From Thiothrix eikelboomii (GTDB lineage: Bacteria > Pseudomonadota > Gammaproteobacteria > Thiotrichales > Thiotrichaceae), in contig NZ_FUYB01000011.1 in the NCBI RefSeq assembly GCF_900167255.1, forward strand, positions 1-64,000: 64,000 nt of DNA. The letters run 5' to 3'. The notes below the pieces were generated by a model that saw nothing but the letters and a program-made list of their open reading frames with translations, searched no databases and had not been told where the DNA came from. Below, one piece after another: positions 46,602-55,497 of this stretch. The first letter of the stretch is position 1. The number at the start of each line of letters is the position of its first letter. Position numbers and translations under genes: made by a program.

Positions 46602-47621
46602 TTAGGCTGCTTTCGGGCGTAGATAAGCACTTAAGGCAAACAAGCTCGCCAGTAATGAAACCACACTGGCGAGTGCTGCTATGGCTAATTCGGTGGCATG
46701 GCGTAATACTCTCACTGTCCCAATCGCTGTTTTACCTAAGAGCTTTAAAATTCCTTTGGTTTCAGTGCCGTATTTTACGCTCAACTTTTCCAAGCGGCGC
46801 AGATCATCGGCTGAATCGGCATAACGCAAAATCTCCAAAGTATCCACGAGTGAAGTGGATTTGCGGATTGAATTCACTTGGTTAGCGGTTTCACTTAAGG
46901 CATCTAAAGCTTTAGGATTATAAGCCTTGACGGCAGCTTGGCGTAACTTGTCTAGATTTTTCTCACCACGTGCTGCTAACAGTACGGCTTTATAATCCAA
47001 TACATCCGTGGCCTGCTTGATTAAAACAGCTTGCAGGGTTGGTGATAACTTATTCGCTCGCGTCGCCATTTTTAAAGTCGAAGAACCCGTTTTTAACGGG
47101 GCAGCCGAGCCTGAGCTAAGCACGGTAATCGCGGTTAACCCTACGCCAACAGCCGCTAAAGCCGTGATCAACTCATTCACTTCTTTGCCAGTTTGTAGAT
47201 TTTGATATTGCTCGTAAAGATCACGAGCATCGCCAATCACCGTAAAATCAGCCGTCACCGCCCCTGCGACTCCTGCGCCGGTCTCCCCTGTGCCTTCCAT
47301 AAACCCATTCGCAAATTGCTCGGCTTGCCGCCGAGTCACTTGCCAAGGCGTTTCTAAAGCTTCAATCCGTGGAAGAAACTGAGCAGCCATCACCGGATAA
47401 CCAAAGGTCTGCGCAAGGCTTAAATACAGACGGGCCTCATCGGGGTTATCTTTGGCAATTGACTGCTCAATCTGTGCCTCTAGATCAGTCAGTTTAACGT
47501 TCTCATTCATCAATGCGGCTATATCAGGTGCAAGCTCAACAAAGTCCCAATACTTGAAGACCATCGTCAAGCTGTAAACTAATAAAGCAAAGGCACTAAT
47601 AAATACGATCGTTCTAAACAT
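46602..47621 (-). CDS. Membrane protein of unknown function
   Basis: This protein of about 339 residues has a hydrophobic segment at the N-terminus (MFRTIVFISAFALLVYSLTMVF). A small region reads FTVIGDARDLYEQYQNL, followed by a hydrophobic stretch near 155-175 (LITALAAVGVGLTAITVL) and a C-terminal helix (LAIAALASVVSLLASLFALSAYL). The middle is helical and charged (LSETANQVNSIRKSTSLVDTLE...), perhaps coiled coil. I do not recognise the family. ATG at 47621 is chosen over a TTG six codons upstream; no ribosome site is seen for either. Confidence 0.7.
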   Translation of the reverse strand: MFRTIVFISAFALLVYSLTMVFKYWDFVELAPDIAALMNENVKLTDLEAQIEQSIAKDNPDEARLYLSLAQTFGYPVMAAQFLPRIEALETPWQVTRRQAEQFANGFMEGTGETGAGVAGAVTADFTVIGDARDLYEQYQNLQTGKEVNELITALAAVGVGLTAITVLSSGSAAPLKTGSSTLKMATRANKLSPTLQAVLIKQATDVLDYKAVLLAARGEKNLDKLRQAAVKAYNPKALDALSETANQVNSIRKSTSLVDTLEILRYADSADDLRRLEKLSVKYGTETKGILKLLGKTAIGTVRVLRHATELAIAALASVVSLLASLFALSAYLRPKAA

Positions 47622-47639
47622 AATTACAACATAAATCAA

Positions 47640-47878
47640 TCAATTTATTTTCATAAAATCCAAGACTTAGAATATATCGGCTATTAGTCAAACTAAACTT
47701 GGTCTATCACTCAAAATAATTTTGTGAGCTTTATAAAAAACGCACGCTTGAAATTTTTAAATAGCCAATTTATTATCACTCACAAACAACTAAATCATAC
47801 TATGTTGATATGGATAGAGAGACTTTGTACTAGGCTATTATATGGCAATGTATTTCTCAATTTTTAAAGGACAAACTT
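47640..47878. other. AT-rich gap at the edge of a disrupted patch
   Basis: About 240 AT-rich bases precede a gene remnant. A plausible ribosome site aaagg lies at the end. No RNA gene or repeat is recognised; the region probably held the promoter of the broken gene that follows. Confidence 0.4.
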
Positions 47879-48112
47879 ATGACATCGCATCGCATGTAAG
47901 TCAAAATTAGCACTTGCTCTTTCTGCAAGTACATTACTGTCTTTTTCTTTGCTAGGTTATGTCAATTCAGAAAATAATGGGCAAACATCTTACAAAACTG
48001 CAAATGGCTCTTTGATCTACACCATCAAAAATGGACCTATCAAGAAGCGAGTTTCTGGTAAAAAGCTGCCTCAAAGGCTACCGGACTTTGGTAGAGTCGT
48101 TGGCAGAGTGTA
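47879..48112 (+). pseudogene. Frameshifted gene for a small exported protein
   Basis: A ribosome site (aaaggacaaactt) leads into ATG at 47879, but this frame stops after MTSHRM. A shift of one base near the start opens a frame (47883-48112) reading HRIACKSKLALALSASTLLSFSLLGYVNS, a clear signal peptide, then NGQTSYKTANGSLIYTIKNGPIKK. About 20 further residues run into sequence shared with the adjacent transposase fragment. So the gene looks broken at both ends: a one-base change near the ATG and a truncated 3' end at the IS scar. Its original length and function are unknown. A sequencing error could explain the first lesion but not the second. Confidence 0.55.
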
Positions 48113-48350
48113 ATCGAACCCCATTATAGTCGATTTCGATGTATTCAAACACGGTTTGTCGGATTGTGTCGCGTGTTTTGAAGCGTTCACCGTGGATAGC
48201 TTCGACCTTGAGTGAATGGAAGAAGCTTTCGGCACAGGCGTTGCCATAGCAGTTGTCTTTAGCACTCATGCTGCCGCGTATTTGGTGTTTCTCCAGCAGA
48301 TGACGGTAAGCGTGGGAGCAGGACTGTCCACTATTCGTGGGGTGGATCAA
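48083..48350 (-). pseudogene. IS3-family transposase (OrfB) fragment
   Basis: Minus-strand reading gives SCSHAYRHLLEKHQIRGSMSAKDNCYGNACAESFFHSLKVEAIHGERFKTRDTIRQTVFEYIEIDYNGVRLHSA. This is the C-terminal part of an IS3-type integrase-like transposase, including the region of the last catalytic Glu (ESFFHSLK). The segment before it (HPTNSGQ) is a degraded H-T-D-R-G-S-Q box, and nothing recognisable of the rest of the element or its ends remains. It is a scar of about 265 bases, not an active element. Confidence 0.85.
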
Positions 48351-48801
48351 TCGCGGCTACCCCCCATATACAGACTAAACTAATCGCTAATAAAACCCCA
48401 TATTGAGGGCCATCAAACACATAACATTTGCGCATTACCGCATCATAAAAATCCGTCATCCCTGACCATGTATAGCCTTGAAACAAATGCTTTTGCGTCC
48501 AGAAGTGATTAATTCCAATAAAGACTAAAGCGATTACAGCGCCGGTTAATAAATCCAGCCAAGACTTGCCTCGCAATAGTTTGACACTAACCATCACGAT
48601 GAGCAGGCTGGTTATCACCAAGAGCACACGTAATGTTAAATAGAACTGCCCCTCAACCGCCATAGCAGATTCAGAGCAAGATCCACCCAACAAGTAAAGC
48701 TCGCTATCCAAATCAGAAGAGGTGTTGATGAAAAATAAAAGAGCTAAAGCTGCTGGAAAATAAATAATCCTACTCAGCCAAAGCAAGATGATGTTATTCA
48801 T
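48331..48801 (-). CDS. Four-helix membrane protein, paired with the upstream hydrolase
   Basis: This 156-residue protein has four predicted membrane helices (near 5-25, 52-75, 83-102 and 132-150) and a cysteine-containing loop (GGSCSESAMAVEG). Its start overlaps the end of the hydrolase gene by 8 bases. The last five codons lie in the edge of the IS3 fragment, so the original C-terminus may be lost. No family is recognised. A small polytopic protein translated with a GxSxG hydrolase could be its immunity partner, but this is only a structural analogy. Confidence 0.65.
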   Translation of the reverse strand: MNNIILLWLSRIIYFPAALALLFFINTSSDLDSELYLLGGSCSESAMAVEGQFYLTLRVLLVITSLLIVMVSVKLLRGKSWLDLLTGAVIALVFIGINHFWTQKHLFQGYTWSGMTDFYDAVMRKCYVFDGPQYGVLLAISLVCIWGVAAIDPPHE

Positions 48802-49513
48802 TTTCTTTAGAGTACTTCAAAGTGGATGAGATAGAATCTAAAATCTCACTTCTATTAATAGCTTCCATATAGCGATGAATATGATTTTTATAATTCTCAT
48901 CGTTTAAATCATCAAGGCTAGTTCGGTGATTAATAACAGTCGTAGATGTAGTTGACTCTGCTTGCATTGTTGCACCACTTGGACACTTACGAATACCACA
49001 CTCATCATTTTGATAAAAATTTTGATGCAATCTAACATTGGGAGGCGTAGTAGTATCGACGGTTTTATTATGGTTTCCAAACACCTTGCTTTTAGCATCT
49101 GTTGCATCAACAGTAACCAATAAATCCACTGGTTTTTTTTGCTTTTGCAATTCAGTGACTAGATCCATTGCACAACGCCCTCCGTTACTGTATCCGTAAA
49201 CAATAATTGGATCATCTTTTTGGTATTTGTTATTTATAAAGTCTGATGCTGTTTTCACAGACGACTCACAAGTAGATCCAGGTGTGATAAATTGACCGTC
49301 TATGTCTTGATATATGAATTTTGCAATTTTTTGTGCAGCCAAAAAAATTTGCTCAGTTGGAGAGCCATTAGGGCTAACAAAATCTGTTTTGTCTTCACCA
49401 CTGAATTTAAAACTCCCGGTAATGGCTACCAAAATAGGCTTGTGGCGACTGGTACTGCCAATTAAACTTGGCAATATGACAGAGCTTGCTTTGCTTTTAC
49501 TTGTTGGATCCAT
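48794..49513 (-). CDS. Alpha/beta-hydrolase-like protein, possible toxin/effector
   Basis: This 239-residue protein has a nucleophile elbow IIVYGYSNGGRCAMDLVTEL (G-x-S-x-G, near residue 109) followed by VDLLVTVDATDAKS, where the Asp can serve as the catalytic acid. Candidate His residues are in NFYQNDECGIRK (none), VINHRTSLDD and KNHIHRYMEA near the C-terminus. There is no signal peptide. The elbow plus LLVTVDA reminds me of lipase-like proteins among type VI secretion effectors, but no secretion gene is seen here. Codon use is AT-richer than the core genes. The gene overlaps the membrane-protein gene and lies in a patch with IS remnants. Confidence 0.6.
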   Translation of the reverse strand: MDPTSKSKASSVILPSLIGSTSRHKPILVAITGSFKFSGEDKTDFVSPNGSPTEQIFLAAQKIAKFIYQDIDGQFITPGSTCESSVKTASDFINNKYQKDDPIIVYGYSNGGRCAMDLVTELQKQKKPVDLLVTVDATDAKSKVFGNHNKTVDTTTPPNVRLHQNFYQNDECGIRKCPSGATMQAESTTSTTVINHRTSLDDLNDENYKNHIHRYMEAINRSEILDSISSTLKYSKENE

Positions 49514-49824
49514 AGTTATTGTCTTTTAACTAATTATAATCTACAAATGCTCAATCGGAAATTATCCGAAACTTTCCCTGTGGAGGCGCATGTATAGCGC
49601 GTTAGAGGCAGGAGAAGTTTTCGCTTGAATACTTATAGCTTATTTGAAAGAAAAAAGTGTTGCGATATCCGAGTGGTGTAAAAATAAAGATGAAGGGTAG
49701 CTACGGGGGCACAGTGTCGGCGTATGGGAAAGCGACCCCGAAGCCTACAGCTATACCCATCGCAAATGAGTTTTCGGTTTTCATATTTTGCTGACCTTAA
49801 AATTATCCGTCATGAGTGTTTTTG
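49514..49824. other. Gap between hydrolase gene and exported-protein gene
   Basis: About 310 bases without a supportable gene. A more GC-rich stretch near 49690-49770 has short open frames on both strands but no recognisable motif; it may be the decayed end of another gene. Promoters for both divergent neighbours must lie here; none is clear. Confidence 0.4.
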
Positions 49825-50394
49825 ATGCATCTAAACCAATCTATATTTACCTTAAGCTTACTGACTATACTTTGCAGTACATCTTCACTGTTGTCTGCTA
49901 AAGAGTATAAACCAGCAACCATCAAACCCATGTATGCACCTGAAACAATGTATAGGGTCACCGCAATTATCGAATCTACAAAAGCAAAAGTGGATGATGC
50001 ACAAATTACTAAACTTCAAATAGCAACATTTCCACTTTTCGTTGACTTACAGAAAAAATATTTTGCTGGTTTTCGTGGCTCAAATGAGAAACCCAAACAA
50101 GCATGTACCAACACATCACTTACCCTACAATCTATTTCGCTGAACACCTACCTTAATACAAATCAGATAACGACTAAGCAATGGAAACAAGCGTATCCCT
50201 ACGATACTGAGATGAATCGATCAGTCACACTAGTTAAAACCAACTGCAAGATTCCTTTCTTTAGAGAGTTTATTTTCGATACCCCCAAAGAAAAGATAGA
50301 AAGCGGTGGTGAATATGGGCCTATTCTTATAAATCAGTCTAATGTGTTTTTTATGGGCACTAAGCCTGTTCCATTCATATTGCCAAGTCACTAA
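49825..50394 (+). CDS. Exported protein of unknown function
   Basis: This protein of about 189 residues has a signal peptide (MHLNQSIFTLSLLTILCSTSSLLSA, cleaved before KEYKP). The mature part has mixed alpha/beta character and four cysteines in total, two of them spaced in the middle (QACTNTS and KTNCKIPF), which may form a disulfide. No family is recognised. ATG at 49825 is taken; a GTG three codons upstream is possible. AT-rich composition and the neighbouring scars suggest accessory origin. Confidence 0.6.
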   Translation: MHLNQSIFTLSLLTILCSTSSLLSAKEYKPATIKPMYAPETMYRVTAIIESTKAKVDDAQITKLQIATFPLFVDLQKKYFAGFRGSNEKPKQACTNTSLTLQSISLNTYLNTNQITTKQWKQAYPYDTEMNRSVTLVKTNCKIPFFREFIFDTPKEKIESGGEYGPILINQSNVFFMGTKPVPFILPSH

Positions 50395-50467
50395 TCCCCC
50401 GCCACACTTATAAAACTTGCTCTAAAACTCGCCTGATCTCTGATCAGGTGAATGAGATACTTAAAAT

Positions 50468-51535
50468 TTAGCGCAAACCTAACGGGTCATTGGAATCAAT
50501 CCCATCCATAAACGGCAAATGTCTTTCGTTATTAGTCAGTTGATAGACTTTACCAATCCAGTTACTGACCATGCTCTTGGCCGTATCACGCCAAGTATTC
50601 GGTAGTAACGAAATCAAACTGCTTTCGGGAAATTCGGGAATCTCCGTACCATGTACTCGTGCATACTCTAAGTGCAGCCGATGCTCATTCAAAATCGCCT
50701 TAACCTGTGGGCGAAAATAGTTCTGTGGAAACGGTGGATAATCGGGGCGACGCCCAAGATACCAAGCATTGACCTCCCGCCGGAACTCCTTCATCAAGCT
50801 AATCCCGTCATATTCTGGGTGGCCTTGGAAAAAAACGAAGCGAAATAGATCAGGACTGACCGCTAAATGCACTCCAGCCTTCTGGCTTTCTGCTAATACT
50901 TTTAAGCCTTTTGCCTCTAACTGCTGGCGGTCTATTTGATTAAACCGTGAATGCGGCACATCGAAATGGGTATTCAAATTTGAAACTAGCGGGTGTTCAG
51001 GCATAGTGAGCGCGTGCTTATAAACTCCCCAACGCTTAAAACCTAAAGGCCGTCGACGAATTCCATACAGATGCTGCACAATTGCATGACTGGCTAAGCA
51101 GGAGCAAAGCGTCGAGGTGACATTCACTTGCGCCCATTCGACCACTTCCATTAGGCCATTCCAGAACGGTTCATCCTCTAAATTTGCCTGTACAGGATTA
51201 GCCCCGGTAATGATCAGCGCATCCAGACCTTTTTGTTTGAGATCAGAAAATTTTTCGTAGTATTGAGCAATATAAGCTTGTGCTGTCTCACCACGTGGCA
51301 AGCTATCCAGTGTAAAAACATGCATATGAAATTGCGCAATCTGGTTCGACATGCCAACCAAGCGGAAAAACTGCCGCTCAGTAGCCATCAGCGCGGCATC
51401 TGGCATCATATTCAGTAAACCGATATGCAGCTCACGAATGTCTTGATGCTCCGCATAATCTTCACGAAGAATATCTTGCCCTTCTGCTCGCAAGCGCTCA
51501 AAGGTAGGCAGCCCTGAATGATCAACCAATGGCAT
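50468..51535 (-). CDS. metA: Homoserine O-acyltransferase (MetA)
   Basis: This 355-residue enzyme of the MetA family transfers a succinyl or acetyl group to homoserine as the first step to methionine. The N-terminal IGLLNMMPDAALMATERQFFRLVG, catalytic Cys in STLCSCLASHAIVQHLYG near 144, PHSRFNQI near 190 and FFQGHPEYDG near 237 with the catalytic His are present. The sequence belongs to a branch distinct from the E. coli enzyme, so the acyl donor is not certain. It lies 2 bases after a P-loop protein gene, forming a pair. Confidence 0.93.
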   Translation of the reverse strand: MPLVDHSGLPTFERLRAEGQDILREDYAEHQDIRELHIGLLNMMPDAALMATERQFFRLVGMSNQIAQFHMHVFTLDSLPRGETAQAYIAQYYEKFSDLKQKGLDALIITGANPVQANLEDEPFWNGLMEVVEWAQVNVTSTLCSCLASHAIVQHLYGIRRRPLGFKRWGVYKHALTMPEHPLVSNLNTHFDVPHSRFNQIDRQQLEAKGLKVLAESQKAGVHLAVSPDLFRFVFFQGHPEYDGISLMKEFRREVNAWYLGRRPDYPPFPQNYFRPQVKAILNEHRLHLEYARVHGTEIPEFPESSLISLLPNTWRDTAKSMVSNWIGKVYQLTNNERHLPFMDGIDSNDPLGLR

Positions 51536-51537
51536 GT

Positions 51538-52392
51538 TTAGTTACCTTGTTGACGATGAATGGCGATTTCCACCAAGGTGTTAAAATCATGCTCATCACG
51601 CACTTTAGCAACCTCCTCTGAAGTGACCGTGTAACCATAATCACGTGCAATCTGTTCATAGCGTGGAATCCGCGAATGGAAAAGCCGAGGGAAAATCCAG
51701 CGAGTAAACTCATCAGGATCCATCTGTGCAGCATAATTTAAACCCGTTGCTTGCAGATAAACCGCTAACTGTTCTTGCAAGAACTCTGGGCGATAATATA
51801 AAGGCTTCGGATCACTCTTGGCGCGATCAATCAACTTTTGCTCTTCGGCAGGGGTAGTGACTTGAATATATAGAATTAGCGAGTGCTCCGCTAAAAGTTC
51901 AATCACACCCGGCTCATCCAATTCACACAAACTACCGCCCACATCATTCACAAAATGTGGATAGCCATAAATGCTATGCGCTTTACGAATGAATTCTGGG
52001 ACATCATACATAGCACGAATTTCGGCTAGGCGATATTCAGATTGATGGCGCACAAATTGATCGAGGGCTACCCCCCCTAATTCTGGATTACCCAATTTAC
52101 CGACATAAGACAGCACAGGTCCTGGGTCATCAATGGTGATATTATTGGTGATATAGATCCAATCTTTGCGCAGCAAATCTTTTAAGAACGGCACTTTCAT
52201 CGCCTGCTCTTTAATCAGGTCAAGAATTGCTTCATCTAAATAACGCTTACCAATGCGGTAATCACCCGAGTAGTGAAACCAATCATGCTGGCGCAAGGTC
52301 GCTGAAAGATGAGTTTTCCCGACTCCCGACATACCTAATAAAGTCACACTTTTATTTTTCCATTGACGATAATCTTCGACCGATAGCCGCAC
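51538..52392 (-). CDS. P-loop NTPase paired with metA, unknown function
   Basis: This 284-residue protein begins with KSVTLLGMSGVGKTHLSATL, a Walker A motif at the very N-terminus (near 14-28). Further features are an acidic DYRIG segment, IYITNNITIDDPGPVLSYVGKLGN near 85 and VNDVGGSLCELDEPGVIELL near 145. The size and N-terminal P-loop resemble small kinases such as shikimate or adenylylsulfate kinases, but no matching acceptor motif is recognised. GTG at 52392 is chosen because GGGGA lies just before it; upstream codons run into the sucA terminator. Two bases before metA suggest co-transcription and perhaps a link to methionine metabolism. Confidence 0.7.
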   Translation of the reverse strand: MRLSVEDYRQWKNKSVTLLGMSGVGKTHLSATLRQHDWFHYSGDYRIGKRYLDEAILDLIKEQAMKVPFLKDLLRKDWIYITNNITIDDPGPVLSYVGKLGNPELGGVALDQFVRHQSEYRLAEIRAMYDVPEFIRKAHSIYGYPHFVNDVGGSLCELDEPGVIELLAEHSLILYIQVTTPAEEQKLIDRAKSDPKPLYYRPEFLQEQLAVYLQATGLNYAAQMDPDEFTRWIFPRLFHSRIPRYEQIARDYGYTVTSEEVAKVRDEHDFNTLVEIAIHRQQGN

Positions 52393-52429
52393 AGTGTTTC
52401 CCCAAACAAGTAAATAAGTTAAAACCTGA

Positions 52430-52468
52430 TTGTAAACAAAAAAGGCAGCTGTTTGCACAGCTGCCTTT
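52430..52468 (-). terminator. Rho-independent terminator of sucA
   Basis: On the minus strand a perfect 12-bp stem (aaaggcagctgt, 52457-52468 with 52441-52452) with a 4-base loop ends in TTT and is followed by TTTGTTTA. It starts 50 bases past the sucA stop and separates sucA from the P-loop/metA pair. Confidence 0.9.
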
Positions 52469-52518
52469 CGATTTGAGCGTTTAGCCGCAGGAATCCTGCT
52501 AGTTAAGCTGAGAACCGT

Positions 52519-55347
52519 TTATTTTTGTCCCAAACCCAAAGCCTCTCTCACCAAGGCTTGTTGCTGAGCTTGATGCACATAAAGTGAACCTACTGCAGGA
52601 GCTGCCGCCGCTGGACGGCTAACGCAAGAGATTTCCGCCAACTCATAAGCCTCGAAGCGATGGCGAATACCATCCCAAGCACCTTGGTTAACCGGTTCTT
52701 CTTGACACCAAATCAGGGTTTGCAGATTCGGATAAGCCGAAACAATCTGCCGTAACTCAGGAGCTGGGAAAGGATAGAGTTGCTCAATCCGTACAATGGC
52801 TACATTGTCCAGATTATTTTTTCTACGCTCTTCCAATAAGTCGTAATACACTTTACCGCAGCACATGATCACCCGATCCACCGCTGCTTTGTTTTCTGGC
52901 TTCACATCGACATCATCAATGACTAATTGGAATTCACCCTCAGTAAAATCCTTCAGCTCATTCACGGCTAATGGATGACGCAATAGACTCTTAGGTGTAA
53001 AGACAATCAACGGCTTACGATAATTACGCAGCACCTGACGACGCAGCATGTGGAAAGTTTGCGCAGGCGTAGTCGGCACAACGATCTGAATATTTTCCTG
53101 AGCCGCTAACTGCACAATCCGCTCAATCCGCGCCGAGGAATGCTCGGGTCCCTGGCCTTCAAAACCATGCGGCAAGAACATCACCAGACCACATAGACGC
53201 TGCCATTTTTGCTCGCCAGAACTAATAAACTGGTCAATCACGACCTGTGCACCATTCACGAAGTCACCAAACTGTGCTTCCCAAATGGTTAAGTTTTCAG
53301 GTTCTGCCGTCGCATAGCCATACTCATAAGCCAGCACCGCTTCCTCAGATAATACCGAGTCAATGACATTGAAAGCGCCTTGATTAGGACTGAGATTTAA
53401 TAAGGGCAACCATTGTCTACGCTCTTCTTGATGATGCAAGACGGCATGCCGATGGGAGAAAGTACCGCGACCACAATCCTGCCCCGATAAACGGACATTA
53501 CGCCCCTCTTCTAGCAAAGTGGCATAAGCTAAGGTCTCACCAAAACCCCAATCAGCTGGCTTATCGCCTTTACCCATCGCAACCCGATCTTCGATGACTT
53601 TCAAGACGCGCCGATGAACTTTAAAATCAGCCGGAATATTATTCAGCCAGCTAGCGGATAAAGCGCCCACCCGCTCTGCACTCACCGCTGTATTGACTTT
53701 ATCCCGCCATTTGCCGCTTAAATAGGTTTTCCAGTGAGTTTGCAATTCATTCGGCAAACCTTCTACATTAGGCTGGTCGAAGTAACCACGCACAACTTCG
53801 CCCGCATCCATCACCTCACGGAAACCCGCCACCATCGCATCGGCTTCTTCTCGAGTGATCACGCCCTCTTTAATCAACTTCTCAGCGTATTGCGTCCGCG
53901 TCGTTGGTAGACTACGAATAATGCTATACATAACCGGCTGGGTCATCGCAGGCTCATCAGCTTCGTTATGCCCTAAGCGGCGATAGCACACTAAATCAAT
54001 CACTACATCTTTCTTAAAGCGATTCCGATAGTCTAGGGCCACTTTCGCTGCATAGATGACGGCTTCTGGATCATCGCCATTCACATGAATAATCGGCGCA
54101 TTGATCATTTTCGCAACATCCGTTGGATAATGCGTTGAACGGCTATCGGTGGTAGTACTGGTGGTGAAACCCACTTGGTTATTGATAACAATATGGACTG
54201 TTCCTAGCGTGCGATAGCCGCGAGTCTGCGCCATATTGAAGGTTTCCATCACCACGCCTTGGCCTGCAAAGGCTGCATCACCGTGGATACTAATCGCCAT
54301 GACTTGCTCACCCGTGCGATCACCGCGTCGCTCTTGACGAGCACGCACTGAGCCGATTACCACCGGGCTTACAATTTCTAGATGTGATGGATTAAAGCCC
54401 AAAGCCAAATGCACTGGACCACCAGCAGTCATAATATCGCTGGAATAACCTTTATGATATTTAACATCGCCAGTGTATTGACCGTCATCGACTTTACCTT
54501 CGAACTCACTGAAGAGTATCCCAGAAGGTTTGTACATAACATTGATCAGGACATTCAAACGCCCCCGGTGAGCCATACCGATCACCGCTTCTTTCATGCC
54601 TGCAGCACCGCCTTCTTGCAGAATACGATGCAGCATTGGAATTAAGCTTTCGCCACCTTCCAGACCGAAACGCTTTTGCCCGACATAACGACGATGCAAA
54701 TATTGCTCAAAACCTTCCGCTGCCGTTAACTGCTTAAGCAACAACTTCTTCTGGTCATGACTTAAAACTTCACGCCCCATTTCAGGTTCAATCCGAGCCT
54801 GAATCCAGCGTTTTTCTTCCAAATCCATAATATGCATGTACTCAAAACCGATAGTACGTACATAAGTTTCTTTTAAGGAATTGAAAATATTACCCAGTGT
54901 GGGCGCGCCTTTTAAATGGAAAGAACCGGGGTCAAAGGCGATGCTAGGATCCGTGTCTTGGAGGTCATTAGCTTCCAGCGTGAGTTCTGGCACATTCATC
55001 CGAATCCCATAATCACCTAAAGGATTGGTATTCGCGGCTAAGTGACCCACATAGCGATAGGAATTAATCAACCGTGAAACACGGACTTGATAACTACGAC
55101 GCTCTAAGACGCTTTGGGGCTGGTAGGTATCACTCGCTGACAGAGCCGCGCCAGCTTTGTTGCCGCCACTACCATTTAAGCCAGCACCTTGCTCTAAGAG
55201 ATCGAGGTTTCTAAAGTAATCCCGCCACTCGGCAGAGAGGGTTTCTGGGGATTCTTGATATTGCTGATAAATCTGTTCCAAGAGAATGGCTTGTTCGCCA
55301 TCTAGAAAAGATTCATCGAGCATGATATTACCTTGTTGGCTCATCAT
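52519..55347 (-). CDS. sucA: 2-oxoglutarate dehydrogenase E1 component
   Basis: This 942-residue thiamine-diphosphate enzyme decarboxylates 2-oxoglutarate in the TCA cycle and passes the succinyl group to E2. The N-terminal segment LDGEQAILLEQIYQQYQESPETLSAEWRDYF is the E2-binding region. The core has AVIGMAHRGRLNVLINVMYKP near 258, ISIHGDAAFAGQGVVMETFN near 350 with the ThDP-binding GDA...NN region, and the C-terminal domain has FLPHGFEGQGPEHSSARIERIVQLAAQENIQ. Length is complete. GGAG precedes the ATG. No sucB or lpd gene follows; a strong terminator comes next instead. Confidence 0.97.
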   Translation of the reverse strand: MMSQQGNIMLDESFLDGEQAILLEQIYQQYQESPETLSAEWRDYFRNLDLLEQGAGLNGSGGNKAGAALSASDTYQPQSVLERRSYQVRVSRLINSYRYVGHLAANTNPLGDYGIRMNVPELTLEANDLQDTDPSIAFDPGSFHLKGAPTLGNIFNSLKETYVRTIGFEYMHIMDLEEKRWIQARIEPEMGREVLSHDQKKLLLKQLTAAEGFEQYLHRRYVGQKRFGLEGGESLIPMLHRILQEGGAAGMKEAVIGMAHRGRLNVLINVMYKPSGILFSEFEGKVDDGQYTGDVKYHKGYSSDIMTAGGPVHLALGFNPSHLEIVSPVVIGSVRARQERRGDRTGEQVMAISIHGDAAFAGQGVVMETFNMAQTRGYRTLGTVHIVINNQVGFTTSTTTDSRSTHYPTDVAKMINAPIIHVNGDDPEAVIYAAKVALDYRNRFKKDVVIDLVCYRRLGHNEADEPAMTQPVMYSIIRSLPTTRTQYAEKLIKEGVITREEADAMVAGFREVMDAGEVVRGYFDQPNVEGLPNELQTHWKTYLSGKWRDKVNTAVSAERVGALSASWLNNIPADFKVHRRVLKVIEDRVAMGKGDKPADWGFGETLAYATLLEEGRNVRLSGQDCGRGTFSHRHAVLHHQEERRQWLPLLNLSPNQGAFNVIDSVLSEEAVLAYEYGYATAEPENLTIWEAQFGDFVNGAQVVIDQFISSGEQKWQRLCGLVMFLPHGFEGQGPEHSSARIERIVQLAAQENIQIVVPTTPAQTFHMLRRQVLRNYRKPLIVFTPKSLLRHPLAVNELKDFTEGEFQLVIDDVDVKPENKAAVDRVIMCCGKVYYDLLEERRKNNLDNVAIVRIEQLYPFPAPELRQIVSAYPNLQTLIWCQEEPVNQGAWDGIRHRFEAYELAEISCVSRPAAAAPAVGSLYVHQAQQQALVREALGLGQK

Positions 55348-55497
55348 CCGTACTCCTTCGTGCTCCTAGTAGATGCTGCTAGTTATGCTTATTTAAGCCT
55401 GATGTCGACAATCTTAATGATTCAGGGGGGCAAGTATATCCCAAAGGGGGAGTAATTCCATCCCTTAATCGACAAGTTTTGACAAGAAAAACTGAGA

